From Sipunculus nudus (Eukaryota > Annelida > Sipuncula > Golfingiida > Sipunculidae), in NCBI GenBank assembly GCA_026874595.1, contig CM049320.1, positions 31,962,214 to 32,026,213 on the forward strand: DNA of 64,000 nt. The letters run 5' to 3'. The notes below the pieces were generated by a model. It saw nothing but the letters and a program-made list of their open reading frames with translations, did not search any database and was not told the DNA's origin. Below are positions 22,231-33,749 of the stretch, in pieces. Each line of letters begins with the position of its first letter. Within the stretch, counting starts at the first letter, position 1. The position numbers and the translations under genes are program-made.

Positions 22231-22633
22231 CTTTATTTTTTTTTTGGTAGAGATAACCGCCCTCATTTTTTTAATGCTGTCTTATCTAATTCTTAAGTTT
22301 CCATTTCGGTTTGGGACTACTTGACAGGGCGGTAGCACTCGCTTCCTATCATTTTTATATCCTGGTCACACCCAGGCCTGGTATCTACCGCACCTGGGGG
22401 TCCTGGGTGTATAATCATCCCCATTGCTGGGTCATAACACCGAGGAACCCCCCCCCCAAAGACGCACTCGTATGTGAATGAAACACGGCTGATGGGGACA
22501 AACTCCCCATTAAGCCTGCAGAGCGCTCAACCTGGGTGGGGCCGACCGTGAAAAACCTCACCGCCTCGGCTGAGATTCGAACCCACGATCTCCCAGCTTT
22601 GAGTCCTGCACTCTACCCCTGAGCCACAGAAGC
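22231..22633 (-). mobile_element. tRNA-derived SINE with target-site duplication
   Basis: On the minus strand the element begins with a tRNA-like head carrying an A box (TGGCTCAGGGGTAGAG, 22,611-22,626) and a B box (GGTTCGAATCTC, within 22,572-22,584). It ends in an A-rich tail (T-run at 22,234-22,246 on plus). It is flanked by 17-bp direct repeats CACAATGCAGTATCTGT at 22,214-22,230 and 22,634-22,650. Unit 3 has the empty site near 57,330, so the insertion came after the units separated. The SINE family is not identified. Confidence 0.85.
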
Positions 22634-22650
22634 CACAATGCAGTATCTGT

Positions 22651-25222
22651 AATTCTTTTGTTATCATCATTAATAACTGCGTAACTTACATATACCATTC
22701 AACTTTCGTGTTTACATCACACATCACTTGTAGTTGTTACCGATAATGAAGGACACATATCAGGCCTTTTAGTCGATTCCACTTTTTCAGGCGCTCGGAC
22801 TGTGGGTTGTATTCAATAGTCATCAACCGGGCTCTCAGGAATTAAGAAATTAAGCCTACCCAACCTCGTAAAAGGAATCCTTTCGAGTCTCATATTAAAA
22901 CATTATGGTATAGTTATGTTCTAATATGAGACGTAGTAGCGTTCTTGCTTGCGACACAGTTTGATACTTATTTCTGTTGTATTTTTTGGATGAAAATATC
23001 GAAATGAATAATCTCATTTTTTTTCTTGCGAAGAAATCAGCAAACGAAGTAAATGTATTCTTTATTAAAGTTACAGTCCTGACATGAACCGGAGGGAGGC
23101 TTTTGTAAATGAATGTAAACATCTATTTTGAATTATAGTTGATTACACATTTACATAGCTCTATCTTTACTGCTTTCCCTCTTCCCACAATTAATCAACA
23201 AAAGAGTTTTTAATGGAAATGAACAATGAAGCACATTATACGATTCACCTCCAGTTTTCTTTTAAATAAAGATATTTTAAACTGGAGTATACTTGGAAAT
23301 GGAATTTGACTAAGTTTACAAATAATTTGGACTAAAAGACTGTTGGCTTTCACCCTAACCTAATGGACTTTGACTCGGAATAGATTGTCAAATATCGGCT
23401 CAAATAAGAACTGATTGCAGCCGATCATCGCTTTATTCAGTGGATATGATCATATAAAAGTCATTAGTGAATATGTATTTGATGCAACCTACTCTCATTG
23501 TTTCGTTATTTTAATCACTTTTTTAAATAGTGGGCTACGAAGAAACGAACGGGTTAAGCTACTATGCTGGAAAATATATGACACTAAGATTTGGTTTATT
23601 GGTCATATTCATTTTTTACTCTCTGTGGCCCTGTTTTCAAGAACCTGTTGTTTTCAGCTGGGCTTGAAAGCTGTATTTCTACCCCAACTGTATCACATAT
23701 TCCTGCAAATTTAAGTGCAAAATTCTTGCAGATGAGACATGACCATTCACGTAATTTATTAACAAAGTGACAGATTGCAAACTCTGCAGGGAATATGTAA
23801 ACCTTTAAGCTATTTTCTTCTATGGGTAATTTAGGGCATGATGCATGTCACTGTGTAAATGTGTATTAAAATGGGCTAACATTGAACCTGTGTTTACACA
23901 AAGATATGTAGTGTATTTGTATATCAGAACTGTTATACTATATAAGTATTACATATAAATTTGTTATATATAAATCATAAATTATAATCAGTGTGTAGAG
24001 GTTGTGTTGTTAGGGCCATTGAAGACGTTTTTTAGAAGCTTTTGTTTTCACCTTCAAGGTTAATTCATTTGAGCTGCTATTTTCATAATAACAGGGTTAT
24101 AAAACTTGAAATGAAAACGTATAGATAAATGAAAAAGTTTAGTTGACCTATATGTGATTTGTTTAAATGTAAAACCACTTTTAATTTTCTAATGCACTTA
24201 AAAGATGAGGTCTCCTCCGATGGGTCTCTCTTGCAGGCTGTAGAATACAATGTTAATGTTATTTACTCATCTGACAATCGTTTACCCAGAATGATGCAAC
24301 GCCTAAAAGATAATTTTCCTTAGAGCAAGGTCTCTGGGTCAGTTGAGCAGGGACCTTACTTCAGCAAACCCCGAGCATGTTATTTCATGAATTTTTAGCA
24401 ATTCATTTAAACGTGCGGTCGTCCACGCGGCTAGCAGCAGCCTGCCACCCAAACGTCTAACTTGAATTAACTGAAGATGTTGGGGTGGCAGTACAAGCTA
24501 TTTGGTTCGCATCAATTCTTATACATGCAGATGTGCACGCCATTTTTACCAGTAATTTTTCATTTTCATCTGCTTGTCGAACAGTCATTTTTTTCCGAAG
24601 TAAGACATAAAGTGGCGTTATTCTGTTGGGGAAAATAATAATAAAAATTCGTTTTTGACTTACTTATATTCATGCAGCACTTATCAATAACGTCGTTTGC
24701 TTTACTTGGAAAATATCAAATTAAATATTTCATATTTATTGGTATAAAATTAATAATCTAAAATCAAGTAGAAGGATATCAGGTCGGTTCAATTTTGACA
24801 TTTCTGTAGTTGTCACCAATGAGAGCCTTCACCACATCAGCCTCTCTTGTTTAAGGACAAAATTGTTTTACCAATAAAACGGGATATAAGAATGGGTACA
24901 GCGTAAAAATGTTAGCTTTAAACAATTGTCCATAAAATTATTTTTTCAATTCTATTTAAGAGGCATGCTCTTTTCCACAAATGAATTCGAGCATTTTTCT
25001 TAACAATCCTTTGTATACTTTTGTGATATTTTGCCTGTTCTTGCTGAAAAGCACCAATGTGATCCAATGAACCAATCTATTCTATTTATATACGCATATT
25101 GACAAAATGTACCAAGATAAGAACATTTTAATAATACCCGCTTGATAAAGGCTGGGTTTTTACAGACCTTTGAACAGTGATATGTGTGAATGGTTCAAGT
25201 GAAATATTGATTCACATAGAAC

Positions 25223-25227
<5 letters not shown>
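22651..25227. other. Non-coding region, unit 2
   Basis: Colinear with 57,350-58,720, except that unit 3 lacks about 23,655-24,910. A minus-strand frame at 24,910-25,090 (LVHWITLVLFSKNRQNITKV) recurs in unit 3. No gene is established. Confidence 0.45.

Positions 25228-25277
<50 letters not shown>
25228..25277. repeat. (TA)n microsatellite
   Basis: TA repeats with one interruption, upstream of the cysteine-rich gene. Confidence 0.9.
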
Positions 25278-25337
25278 ATAGGTTTAAATGTACGACAGTA
25301 CTGATTGTTTATTTTATTCAGAATCCTTTTGCTACAG

Positions 25338-25436
25338 GATCCAGGAGACGAGGCGGGTATTTTGCCAAGTCATTTTCATAGGAGGGACAAGGGTTCTCTA
25401 CAGAAATTAGTTGGCAAATCTTTTTAGTTTTTCATC
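25338..25436 (+). other. Exon-like segment upstream of the cysteine-rich gene, unit 2
   Basis: After acceptor-like TTTTGCTACAG the frame reads DPGDEAGILPSHFHRRDKGS and soon stops. Unit 3 (58,802-58,971) has 4 more bases and stays open longer. Conserved between units but unrecognised, and no donor is clear. Confidence 0.2.
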
Positions 25437-25980
25437 AATTATTACTCTTCTAACAGCACTGTTTCTCTACTTATATAAGATCACTGAGCAAGGTAATGCA
25501 CGTGATACGGTGTTCAAATCTACAATTCCAACCGAGCCTCATACACTACACAAACTATATTAATTAACATCACATCTAGTGAGCAACAAAGTGCCTACAA
25601 CATATGTATATATGCTGCACTCCATATAAAGCCATCAGTTCTCTCTGCCTCATGCAATCCCATGTTGCAGTTAATATCCTTACGTCACTACTCTGCATCA
25701 TGCCGCTGTTTCCTTTAAAACCGTGCGACTATGCAGATTCACATCGACTCACATCGATTCCAGGTACGCTGGACAGATCACGCTTGCCGCATGCCAGAAA
25801 CGATTTTGAAATAAGTTTCTTAAGGTGCCCTTTACATCGGTCCACTTTATATCTTATAATTAATTTTTATCAGTGAGTCTTTATGGGTAGTAGGTTGCTG
25901 TTAGCCCATCCCGATTAATAGGATATCTAAGTGGTCAAGGTAGCCGGAAATTATGGTGGGAAATATGTCTCATGTTTGAA

Positions 25981-25990
25981 TATATATAAT
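25981..25990 (+). promoter_or_regulatory. TATA-like box of the cysteine-rich gene, unit 2
   Basis: TATATATAAT lies 65-74 bases before the ATG, leaving room for a 5' UTR of about 40 bases. The unit-3 gene has the same element at 59,590-59,598 at the same distance, with a conserved intervening sequence. Confidence 0.5.
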
Positions 25991-26054
25991 ATCTGGCAAG
26001 GCAGGTGAGAATTTCAGTGTACCATCAATACTGGATTCCATTGGAACAATCAGT

Positions 26055-26091
26055 ATGAAATTATTCGTGTTGAGTGTGCTACTGTGTGCAG
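26055..26091 (+). CDS. Cysteine-rich secreted peptide, unit 2: exon 1 (signal peptide)
   Basis: ATG AAA TTA TTC... encodes MKLFVLSVLLCA and one base G, followed by donor GTAAGAG. This is the core of a signal peptide, completed in exon 2 (A-VYG, with likely cleavage before QQC). Conserved in unit 3 with one residue change (F4L). Start choice: only ATG of the frame, near the TATA-like box. Confidence 0.8.
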
Positions 26092-26721
26092 GTAAGAGTT
26101 TCTTTTATTTTATCACAATATACAATATACATTTCACCATATGCTTCCTAATTCAGATAAATCACAACAAAGTAGAAAGGTTAAGGTAATGTCTGCATAA
26201 TTACGCATGGCAAGATTGAAAAATACATTTTAAGTTCACATGGCTTTGTTGATGTTAGGGCAAAAAAGGGGAAATAAAAAAGAGGCCAAACAAATATATA
26301 ATAATCTTAAAAAATTACTCGTTTATCTTGGTTTGTTAAGGATAACCAGTTTTGTTATGGCATTATCTTCTGATGAATATTACTATTTGTGGATAAATCA
26401 AACGTGTAATGACCTAATGTTAAACCGTTTCTTTAACCTAAATTATCCATATATATATATATATATATATGCAATTTTGTACATTTTACTGATAAGAGTT
26501 TAATTTAGCCTTAAGCATATGGAATATTTTTGTAATACAGGCATTTGTTCGTACATTACCTTTTACCAAAATGTATATTTTATTTCCCAATATATGTTAA
26601 CATTAAAAAATCAATTACGTTGAACAGAATAATTGGTTAATATAATTGTGTCTGCTGGTGCTCACTCCATACATGGAATAAATATGAGTATATATGATCT
26701 TAAAAATCTCCTATACTGCAG
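26092..26721 (+). other. Intron of the cysteine-rich gene, unit 2
   Basis: 630 bp from GTAAGAG to CTATACTGCAG, phase 1. It contains a (TA)n tract near 26,450-26,470. An 87-codon ORF at 26,240-26,503 is not kept in unit 3. Confidence 0.75.
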
Positions 26722-26960
26722 CTGTATATGGGCAGCAGTGCGAGCCAGACAATAGGAATGGCCCTGAAGGCACATGTTACGTAGCTGATGAACTCCTGCA
26801 GCCCTGTCAAGACATTTTCGATGCCGCTGTTGCGGGGGATACATTTGATTGTGCGGGACCAAGCGCCGAATACGACCTCGTGTGCGCCAACTACTTCGGA
26901 GAGAATGCTACATGGGCCGCATGCTGCCAGTCAACACTGGGCTGTAGCCCTGTATTTTGA
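26722..26960 (+). CDS. Cysteine-rich secreted peptide, unit 2: exon 2 (mature peptide)
   Basis: With exon 1 it gives a 91-residue precursor. The mature part has eight cysteines in the pattern C-x11-C-x9-C-x14-C-x10-C-x12-CC-x5-C, which suggests four disulphides. It is acidic (DIFDAAVAGDTFD, PSAEYD) with one N-glycosylation site (NAT). No known defensin, WAP, Kazal or ShK pattern fits. The role is unknown; a secreted haemolymph, mucus or defence peptide is possible. Stop TGA is followed by AATAAA at 27,092-27,097. The unit-3 paralogue differs mostly in the last loop. Confidence 0.8.
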
Positions 26961-27091
26961 AAATAATAACACTTGGGAAAACCTCTCAAGTAATCCTTAC
27001 CTAATATTTTTTCTTGTTATATATTCATTTTAATTTTCAGTTTATGCCTTCATTACCGAGAGCGGCTTTGTCAAATCCGAATATATTACCT

Positions 27092-27097
27092 AATAAA
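27092..27097 (+). terminator. Polyadenylation signal, cysteine-rich gene unit 2
   Basis: AATAAA 132 bases after the stop codon, followed by an A-run. Conserved at 60,690-60,695 in unit 3. Confidence 0.6.
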
Positions 27098-27245
27098 TCC
27101 TGAAAAAAAAATCGTTACAGTATTTTTACCGATTCAAATGAACGATTAAGAAGCCGACATATGGCAGCATCAACAACTTTATTAGTATTCATGCTACGAA
27201 ATTATTCCTACAACATAATACTAGATTATAAATTAAAAGATAGTT

Positions 27246-27440
27246 ATACATTAAAACCCCGAGCTGCAGACACCCCGCTGGGGCGGACACACTGCCTAAT
27301 GGACACTTTTTGGGCCGACCCGAGCGTTTTTAATACTTTAAGAACCCCTCTTTGGCGGACACCCCACTAATCAGGACAACGGACACATTTAGTCCGCCCG
27401 CTGGCTAAAATCACCCCGGCTAACGGACATCCAAGCGGCC
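27246..27440. mobile_element. Pogo/Tigger-like non-autonomous terminal sequence, unit 2
   Basis: Repeated GCGGACACCCC, AACGGACA and GGACACTTTTTGGGCCGACC resemble the ends of Tigger-type pogo elements. No transposase is present. Colinear copy at 60,853-61,040. Confidence 0.45.
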
Positions 27441-27850
27441 GCCCGATCGAACTCGGCAGAAATTCTTTGAAATTGCAAATATGGTCTGCTTCCGATACGC
27501 CTTATATCACTTAAATGTTCTAATGATTTAGGCACATCGCCATGACTATAAGACCAGAGCTAGTTTTGTTCAATTTACCTTATTTTTCAGCTGCAATATT
27601 TATTTATGTATCCTTTAATCAGTAGCAGTGTCCACAAAATTACGGAATTCACAGAGTTTCTATTGCCAACGGTGCCGAACTTTCAGTGAAGCCACATATT
27701 CATTCTGAATTGGGAAACATTATTCTATCATTGGCCCAGGAGCGAGAAAATTGACATATCTGTTACACACCCGGACGATAACAGTCACGGGTCATGACCT
27801 CTCAACTGGTAAGGGGGCTCAGCGATATCAACCATTCCCGATCCTGTGAT

Positions 27851-28343
27851 ATTTGCATCACGGAAATTAGTCCCAACTACCAATCATAAGGCGTATATGA
27901 TATCATGCATGTATTTATCATATTTGCTTTACGCACCCGAAAGATATTCAACAAAAGTTGAACGAGATATCAGTAATGAATTTATTCCAAAAGTGATTCT
28001 TTTAATAGTAAATATAAAATATATAATATAAAAGTAATGACGATAATGTTCCAGCTATATTAAAAGCCTCATTAAAAATAATAAAACACAACAACCGATA
28101 GCAAAACATGTTATTCACATGTAACATACATGCAAGGTCACCCCTGTTGTAACACTTCTGCGTGCATCAACCCCTAAAAATGCAAACCAGCCGGCTCACC
28201 TGTTTGTCATCATCGGTGTACTATGGTATTAAAGAAATATGGTATCGGTGTATTATGGTATCGGTGTATTATGGTATCGGTGTATTATGGTATCTTTATT
28301 AGATTCATTAGTACTGATATTTACTTGTATTGCTTTGGTTTCA
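27851..28343. other. Block B start, unit 2
   Basis: Matches 1,147-1,500 and then, after a 1.1-kb deletion at about 28,139, 2,600-2,810. Short ORFs only. A short tandem repeat of GGTATCGGTGTATTAT is expanded here (28,240-28,290). Confidence 0.5.
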
Positions 28344-28726
28344 GGAATGCCTGGTACAATTTAAAAAAACTGGATTATGGAGTCCTATAGGATTTATATC
28401 ATGGTTCAGATTTCTTGAATCGTTTATATATGACACAATTGTGTCTATGCTTTTTTTAATTCCGGGTGATTTATCTGTGGATTTAGTTGTTGCGTGCATC
28501 ATATTAAGAATTCCTTGCGTTCTAGAATTATCAATAATTATCATGAATATGCTAATCCTTCTCGCAGTGTTACTTCTCATTGCATCTTCTCAATGAAAAT
28601 TACTTGGATAGACTTAAGTTAATACGATTTGTACAATTTACCTGATTGAAAATAACACAAAACCAATATTTTATCAATCGTAATATATCTTTACTGAAAG
28701 TACGTTAAAAGCATGTATAAGCATAC

Positions 28727-29133
28727 ATGGGGATAGTTCTAATGACATTAACTTCATATAAAAATGTGTATTATAACTGTCCCGTCCCGACAACTTTGCC
28801 CGAAGTACACTGTCTACAAACCATTGTGTACCTTTTTCTTTTTATCAAGTTAATGGATGTTTGCCTGGCACATACTGCAGATGCGATCACAATAGTTCTT
28901 GTCCACTATTACCTGAACCTGCAAGACTGAATGGGACACACGTGGTTTTTGATTTGTTATCAGAACTGCCTTTCATGCACAGTGATCATGAGATATTCAA
29001 AGGAAAAAAAAGAACCGATACCTGGGTCCGTTTTAGCGACAGGACCCTTGCTTTATTCTGGGCGCTTTTTCTTAGTTTGATCATGTTTACAAAATGTCAT
29101 CCTTTATTTAGAATCCAAGAGAATCCACTTTAA
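28727..29133 (+). other. Conserved YCRC-containing ORF, unit 2 first copy
   Basis: Two overlapping frames cover GTYCRCDHNSSCPLLPEPAR and LNGTHVVFDLLSELPFMHSD, then KGKK followed by a length change of an A-run. It is repeated at 30,312-30,668. A preceding signal-like peptide (MNMLILLAVLLLIASSQ, stop) sits about 150 bases upstream. Possible remnant of a secreted protein gene; not proven. Confidence 0.3.
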
Positions 29134-29414
29134 TTATCATTTTTTCCCACAAAATTAACCTTTTAATTATACAAGTATTATATATATATATTTAATACAT
29201 ACATATATATATATATAAACAATAACAGATTTCACATTTGTCATCACAAATTTATACATATGTCCGATCGAAGGGTTTATATATGCACATTACAATGAAG
29301 ACCTATCATTGCACATTAATATCTTCGTACTTTTGGGATCTAAAAAATCATTTTGGACGTGTAAGCTATGACTGGTGCCGAGTTGACGGATTGCCTCTAA
29401 CGGTACTTATTTTA

Positions 29415-29417
<3 letters not shown>

Positions 29418-29468
<51 letters not shown>
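29418..29468. repeat. (TA)n microsatellite
   Basis: TA repeats, duplicated at 31,004-31,058 by the local tandem duplication. Confidence 0.9.
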
Positions 29469-29474
<6 letters not shown>

Positions 29475-29708
29475 CCCTTATGCATGACACATAAGTATAA
29501 TGGGTAATTTACTTTCTGGACGTCAGGAAACCATAATTTATGCTTCAGGGGCAAATATTTTAAAGGAATGTCCGTAATAAATCCGAGGAATATGAAAATT
29601 AAGTAATTTTTAAAGATCGTAATATACATTGAATTTCATCGATTACTCATGATGAATAGTTTGATCATAAGGTCTACCCGAAAATGCTCTTAAAGTTTCC
29701 ATATTTTA

Positions 29709-29923
29709 TTATGCGTCTTTGTAGTCTTCTTTACGCAGCACAAGTAAAGCATGGATTCCTAAGTTTTGATGAAGCTCCCACACCTCCCAGTTTGCTGTCA
29801 CGTGCTGTAGCCGAGGGAAACCATAGAGACGGTTAGCGTTCCATACAATAGAACAAGTGTTGTTTTGTTTGCTCCTCGGAAGTCCAAGGAGAAATACTCC
29901 TCCTGGTTTAAGCATACACCAAA
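29709..29923 (-). pseudogene. Truncated DUF268 C-terminus
   Basis: Encodes only the last 60-70 residues (from MLKPGGVFLLGLP to EDYKDA, tandem stops). The 5' side is cut by the duplication junction, so motif I and the SSIEHSGLGRYGDP core are missing. Changes versus the full copy include PRSKQNN for PMSKQNN and EVWEL for EVLEL. Not functional as a methyltransferase. Confidence 0.85.
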
Positions 29924-29928
29924 TGTGT

Positions 29929-31001
29929 GGAATGCCTGGTACAATTTTAAAAAACTGGATTATGGAGTCCTATAGGATTTATATCATGGTTCAGATTTCT
30001 TGAATCGTTTATATATGACACAATTGTGTCTATGCATTTTTTAATTCCGGGTGATTTATCTGTGGATTTAGTTGTTGCGTGCATCATATTAAGAATTCCT
30101 TGCGTTCTAGAATTATCAATAATTATCATGAATATGCTAATCCTTCTCGCAGTGTTACTTCTCATTGCATCTTCTCAGTGAAAATTACTTGGATAGACTT
30201 AAGTTAATACGATTTGTACAATTTACCTGATTGAAAATAACACAAAACCAATATTTTATCAATCGTAATATATCTTTACTGAAAGTACGTTAAAAGCATG
30301 TACAAACATACATGGGGATAGTTCTAATGACATTAACTTCATATAAAAACGGTATTATAACTGTCCCGTCCCGACAACTTTGCCCGAAGTACACTATGTC
30401 TACAAACCATTGTGTACCTTTTTCTTTTTATCAAGTTAATGGATGTTTGCCTGGCACATACTGCAGATGCGATCACAATAGTTCTTGTCCACTATTACCT
30501 GAACCTGCAAGACTAAATGGGACACACGTGGTTTTTGATTTGTTATCAGAACTACCTTTCATGCACAGTGATCATGAGATATACAAAGGAAAAAAAAAAG
30601 AACCGATACCTGGGTCCGTTTTAGCGACAGGACCCTTGCTTTATTCTGGGCGCTTTTTCTTAGTTTGATCATGTTTACAAAATGTCATCCTTTATTTAGA
30701 ATCCAAGAGAATCCACTTTAATTATCATTTTTTTCCACAAAATTAACCTTTTAATTATACAAGTATTATATATATATTTTTACTACATATATATATATAT
30801 ATATAAACAATAACAGATTTAACATTTGTCATCACAAATTTATACATATGTCCGATCGAAGGGTTTATATATGCACATTACAATGAAGACCTATCATTGC
30901 ACATTAATATCTTCGTACTTTTGGGATCTAAAAATCATTTTGGACGTGTAAGCTATGACTGGTGCCGAGTTGACGGATTGCCTCTAACGGTACTTATTTT
31001 A

Positions 31002-31063
<62 letters not shown>

Positions 31064-31512
31064 CCCTTATGCATAACACATAAGTATAATGGGTAATTTA
31101 CTTTCTGGACGTCAGGAAACCATAATTTATACTTTAGGGGCAAATATTTTAAAGGAATGTCCGTAATAAATCCGAGGAATATGAAAAATAAGTAATTTTT
31201 AAAGATCGTAATATACATTGAATTTCATCGATTACTCATGATGAATAGTTTGATCATAAGGTCTACCCGAAAATGCCCTTAAAGTTTCCATATTTTATTA
31301 TGCGTCTTTGTAGTCTTCTTTACGCAGCACAAGTAAAGCATGGATTCCTAAGTTTTGATGAAGCTCCAACACCTCCCAGTTTGCTGTCACGTGCTGTAGC
31401 CGAGGGAAACCATAGAGACGGTAAGCGTTCCATACAATAGAACAAGTGTTGTTTTGTTTGCTCATCGGAAGTCCAAGGAAAAATACTCCTCCTGGTTTAA
31501 GCATACACCAAA
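29929..31512. repeat. Local 1.59-kb tandem duplication, second copy
   Basis: Second copy of the repeat, which continues into the complete DUF268 last exon. Confidence 0.85.
30312..30668 (+). other. Conserved YCRC-containing ORF, unit 2 second copy
   Basis: A single 118-codon frame joins the parts that lie in two frames in the first copy. It contains VNGCLPGTYCRCDHNSSC. Upstream, TCTTCTCAGTGAAAAT (30,172-30,187) creates a GT donor-like site after the signal-like peptide that the other copies lack. Confidence 0.3.
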
Positions 31513-32166
31513 CCTGTGCCACCGCTTCCAGATCACCAAACGGATCCAGAGGGTCACCGTATCTGCCTAGCCCACTGTGTTCAATGGAAGAGTAGCTGGC
31601 AGCAAAGTCAAACGGCTCCAGTTGCCCTGATTTAAAGCGTTTGGCAACTTCCATTGGATGATACAAACGCAACTTCGGATGATCTAGAAACAGTGGATAA
31701 TATTCTGACGTAGTCACGTGACTCGCGTTCAAGTTGAGCAGCATGGCCTCAAGCCAAGGTGACCCGGTTCCGATAACAAGTCCCCGCCCCTCGCTTATAT
31801 ATCTCTTATATAGATGCAGCGTATTTCGACATAGATGAGAATCAGTGTACGTGTTGATATTTTCCCCGTTTCTGTCTCTGTCCAGCAGGGTATATATTTG
31901 TTTCCGAGATACAGTTTTCTCAATAGGTTTATAGTTCGGCATAAAAAGAACCATATACCGTGTTGTGTTGGAACATTTCCCATTTTGAGTGAACTTCTCG
32001 TACGTCGCACTCGGAATAAATTTTGGTGGTGGGTATACTACTTGTGACTGAGGGTTCGCCATCCGTGATAAAATTTTTTGGCAGTTGACCCGTTTTGTTA
32101 AGTACGGGTAATACTTCCCGGGTCTCGCTTTGCCGTTATAGCTGCATATCTCACCACAGGTGATTC
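31298..32166 (-). CDS. DUF268 methyltransferase-like protein, unit 2: last exon
   Basis: An 869-nt exon after TTTTGTTACAG, ending in tandem stops TAA TAA. With exon 1 (35,188-35,266) and two intact microexons (34,285-34,332; 33,368-33,415) the phases agree and predict 347 residues. Motif I reads LVIGTGSPWLEA with the glycine that unit 1 has lost; HVTTSEYYP, SSIEHSGLGRYGDP and MLKPGGVFFLGLP follow. The start of the exon (ITCGEICSYNGKARPGKYYP) lies upstream of the first ATG seen in it, which shows that the ATG-to-stop ORF is not the whole protein. The substrate is unknown for this family. This is the better candidate for the working copy. Confidence 0.87.
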
Positions 32167-32365
32167 CTGTAACAAAATTAAATGGACGATACAGATGATA
32201 TTATTGTGCCCTATTAAAGAAAAATGGTGATTGTCTGATGTGTTATCAATAAACACTATATGAACCAAGAGTCAATTGCACCGGGCCAGTAATAAACTGG
32301 AGGCCATAATTAATTATGTTTGCAGGCAGAGATCAACATATGCGTAGGGATATTATTATCTTCAT

Positions 32366-32367
<2 letters not shown>

Positions 32368-32404
<37 letters not shown>

Positions 32405-32441
32405 TTATGCGGAATAATGCTACGATAAATCAAATGTTTTG

Positions 32442-32515
<74 letters not shown>
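32368..32515. repeat. (TA)n microsatellites in DUF268 intron, unit 2
   Basis: Two TA tracts separated by about 50 bases; homologous to 4,571-4,720. Confidence 0.9.
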
Positions 32516-32517
<2 letters not shown>

Positions 32518-32796
32518 TGAATAATTGTTGTTCTGTTTTCAACGCTAACTATATGATCCTCCTTATTAAAATATTTTAGAATTGTGTTTATATTAGTCAG
32601 AAACGTATTTATATGGGCAATTATCAACCTTTATATATATTTTTTCAAAACAGTTCCGTTGACTTTATGTGAGTTTATTTGCTGAATATGGGCTTTTCCT
32701 AGCACAGTGTTCCCATATATTCTTACACGAAACAAGATTTTAAAAAATCAGGGAAGCACAACTCAGTGGACATTAAGTTATTGAAGGAAACCTATC

Positions 32797-32844
32797 CTGG
32801 ACTACCAGCTGAAATCTTCTTAAGAAACACACCATCCATCTTAC
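32797..32844 (-). pseudogene. DUF268 microexon cassette 1, unit 2 (broken donor)
   Basis: 48 nt after TTATTTAG, open in phase 1 (GKMDGVFLKKISAGSP), but the donor is CCAG/GATAGG instead of GT. Unit 1 has a good donor but a stop codon, so each copy of this cassette was lost in its own way. Confidence 0.6.
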
Positions 32845-33367
32845 CTAAATAATAACAAAATGCTACTATAAATTATACGCATCAGAATGTAATTACCGAA
32901 TATGACGTAATGATCACCTCCCCGTGAATTCGTGGGTGATTCCTTGGGGAAACGTAAGGATTTAGCCTCCAGCTTAGATCAAACTATAGCGGGTTTTTTA
33001 TATTGAAAGTGGGTATACTTGCTATATAATTATATAATTATATAAGTTATAATTTTTTTCATAACTTTGTACAATCATCATGCTGGCTTGTTGGCCTCCT
33101 TTGATCATGTTGCGAAGTCAAACAAGATTGTGAATACAAGAAGATCGTAAAACAAGACACAAGTGAAACTTAGTTACGGTAGACCTAGGGAGGGACGCTC
33201 GTTTTTTGCATTTGTTTAAAAAAAACAATTTTTATTATGTAAGATACGGTATATAGATTTCTTTATATATATATATATATTTATATATATATTTATATAT
33301 ATGTATATTCTAAAACAAATCCCGATATTTAGAAATCGACAGTTATAAACAATGGAGAACAACTAAC

Positions 33368-33415
33368 CTGGACTGCCAGCTGCACTCTTCATAGGCAGCT
33401 CACCTTTCGTCTGAT
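33368..33415 (-). CDS. DUF268 microexon cassette 2, unit 2 (intact)
   Basis: 48 nt between ATATTTTAG and CCAG/GTTAGTT, phase 1-1, reading DQTKGELPMKSAAGSP. Orthologous to 5,509-5,556. The internal GTGAGC after 12 nt is conserved as a possible alternative donor. Confidence 0.65.
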
Positions 33416-33707
33416 CTAAAATATATACAGAATGCTACTTCAAATTATAAGCATTACATTTTAATAATAAAGATTCTTTGACAAATATATACATTTGCAC
33501 GATTACTTTACGAAAAAAAAATCTTTTATTGGAATGTATTTGTTCATCATTTTACTATACATAAATTAACTTTAATATTGTATTACAGGCATACTTATTG
33601 CTAAATGCCTTTTGCTAATGCCCATATACGTTCTGACACAGAAGACAACATTGATAAACCACAGAAGCGCAACCCAGTGGAAAATTAGTTATTGCAGGAA
33701 ACCTAAC

Positions 33708-33749
33708 CTAGACTAAGAACTGAAATCGTTTAAAGTGGTTGATTTTCAT
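33708..33749 (-). pseudogene. DUF268 microexon cassette 3, unit 2 (decayed)
   Basis: 42 nt with an in-frame TAA after DENQPL, as in unit 1. Splice borders AATTTAG and CTAG/GTTAGG remain. Confidence 0.5.

Larger units (their letters stand above)
28344..29923. repeat. Local 1.59-kb tandem duplication, first copy
   Basis: Direct repeat with 29,929-31,512, period about 1,585-1,589 bp, nearly identical. The copy ends inside the DUF268 last exon at ...GCATACACCAAA and restarts at GGAATGCCTGGTACAATTT after a few extra bases (TGTG). The very high similarity shows that this is recent. Confidence 0.85.

Noticed and set aside
22572-22626. A functional tRNA gene
   Set aside because: It has A and B boxes but sits at the head of an inserted, A-tailed element flanked by direct repeats, so it is a SINE head.
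26240-26503. 87-codon ORF within the intron of the cysteine-rich gene
   Set aside because: Not kept in unit 3; the gene structure shows that it is intronic.
31795-32047. ORFs on both strands over the unit-2 DUF268 exon
   Set aside because: Other-frame shadows of the real exon.
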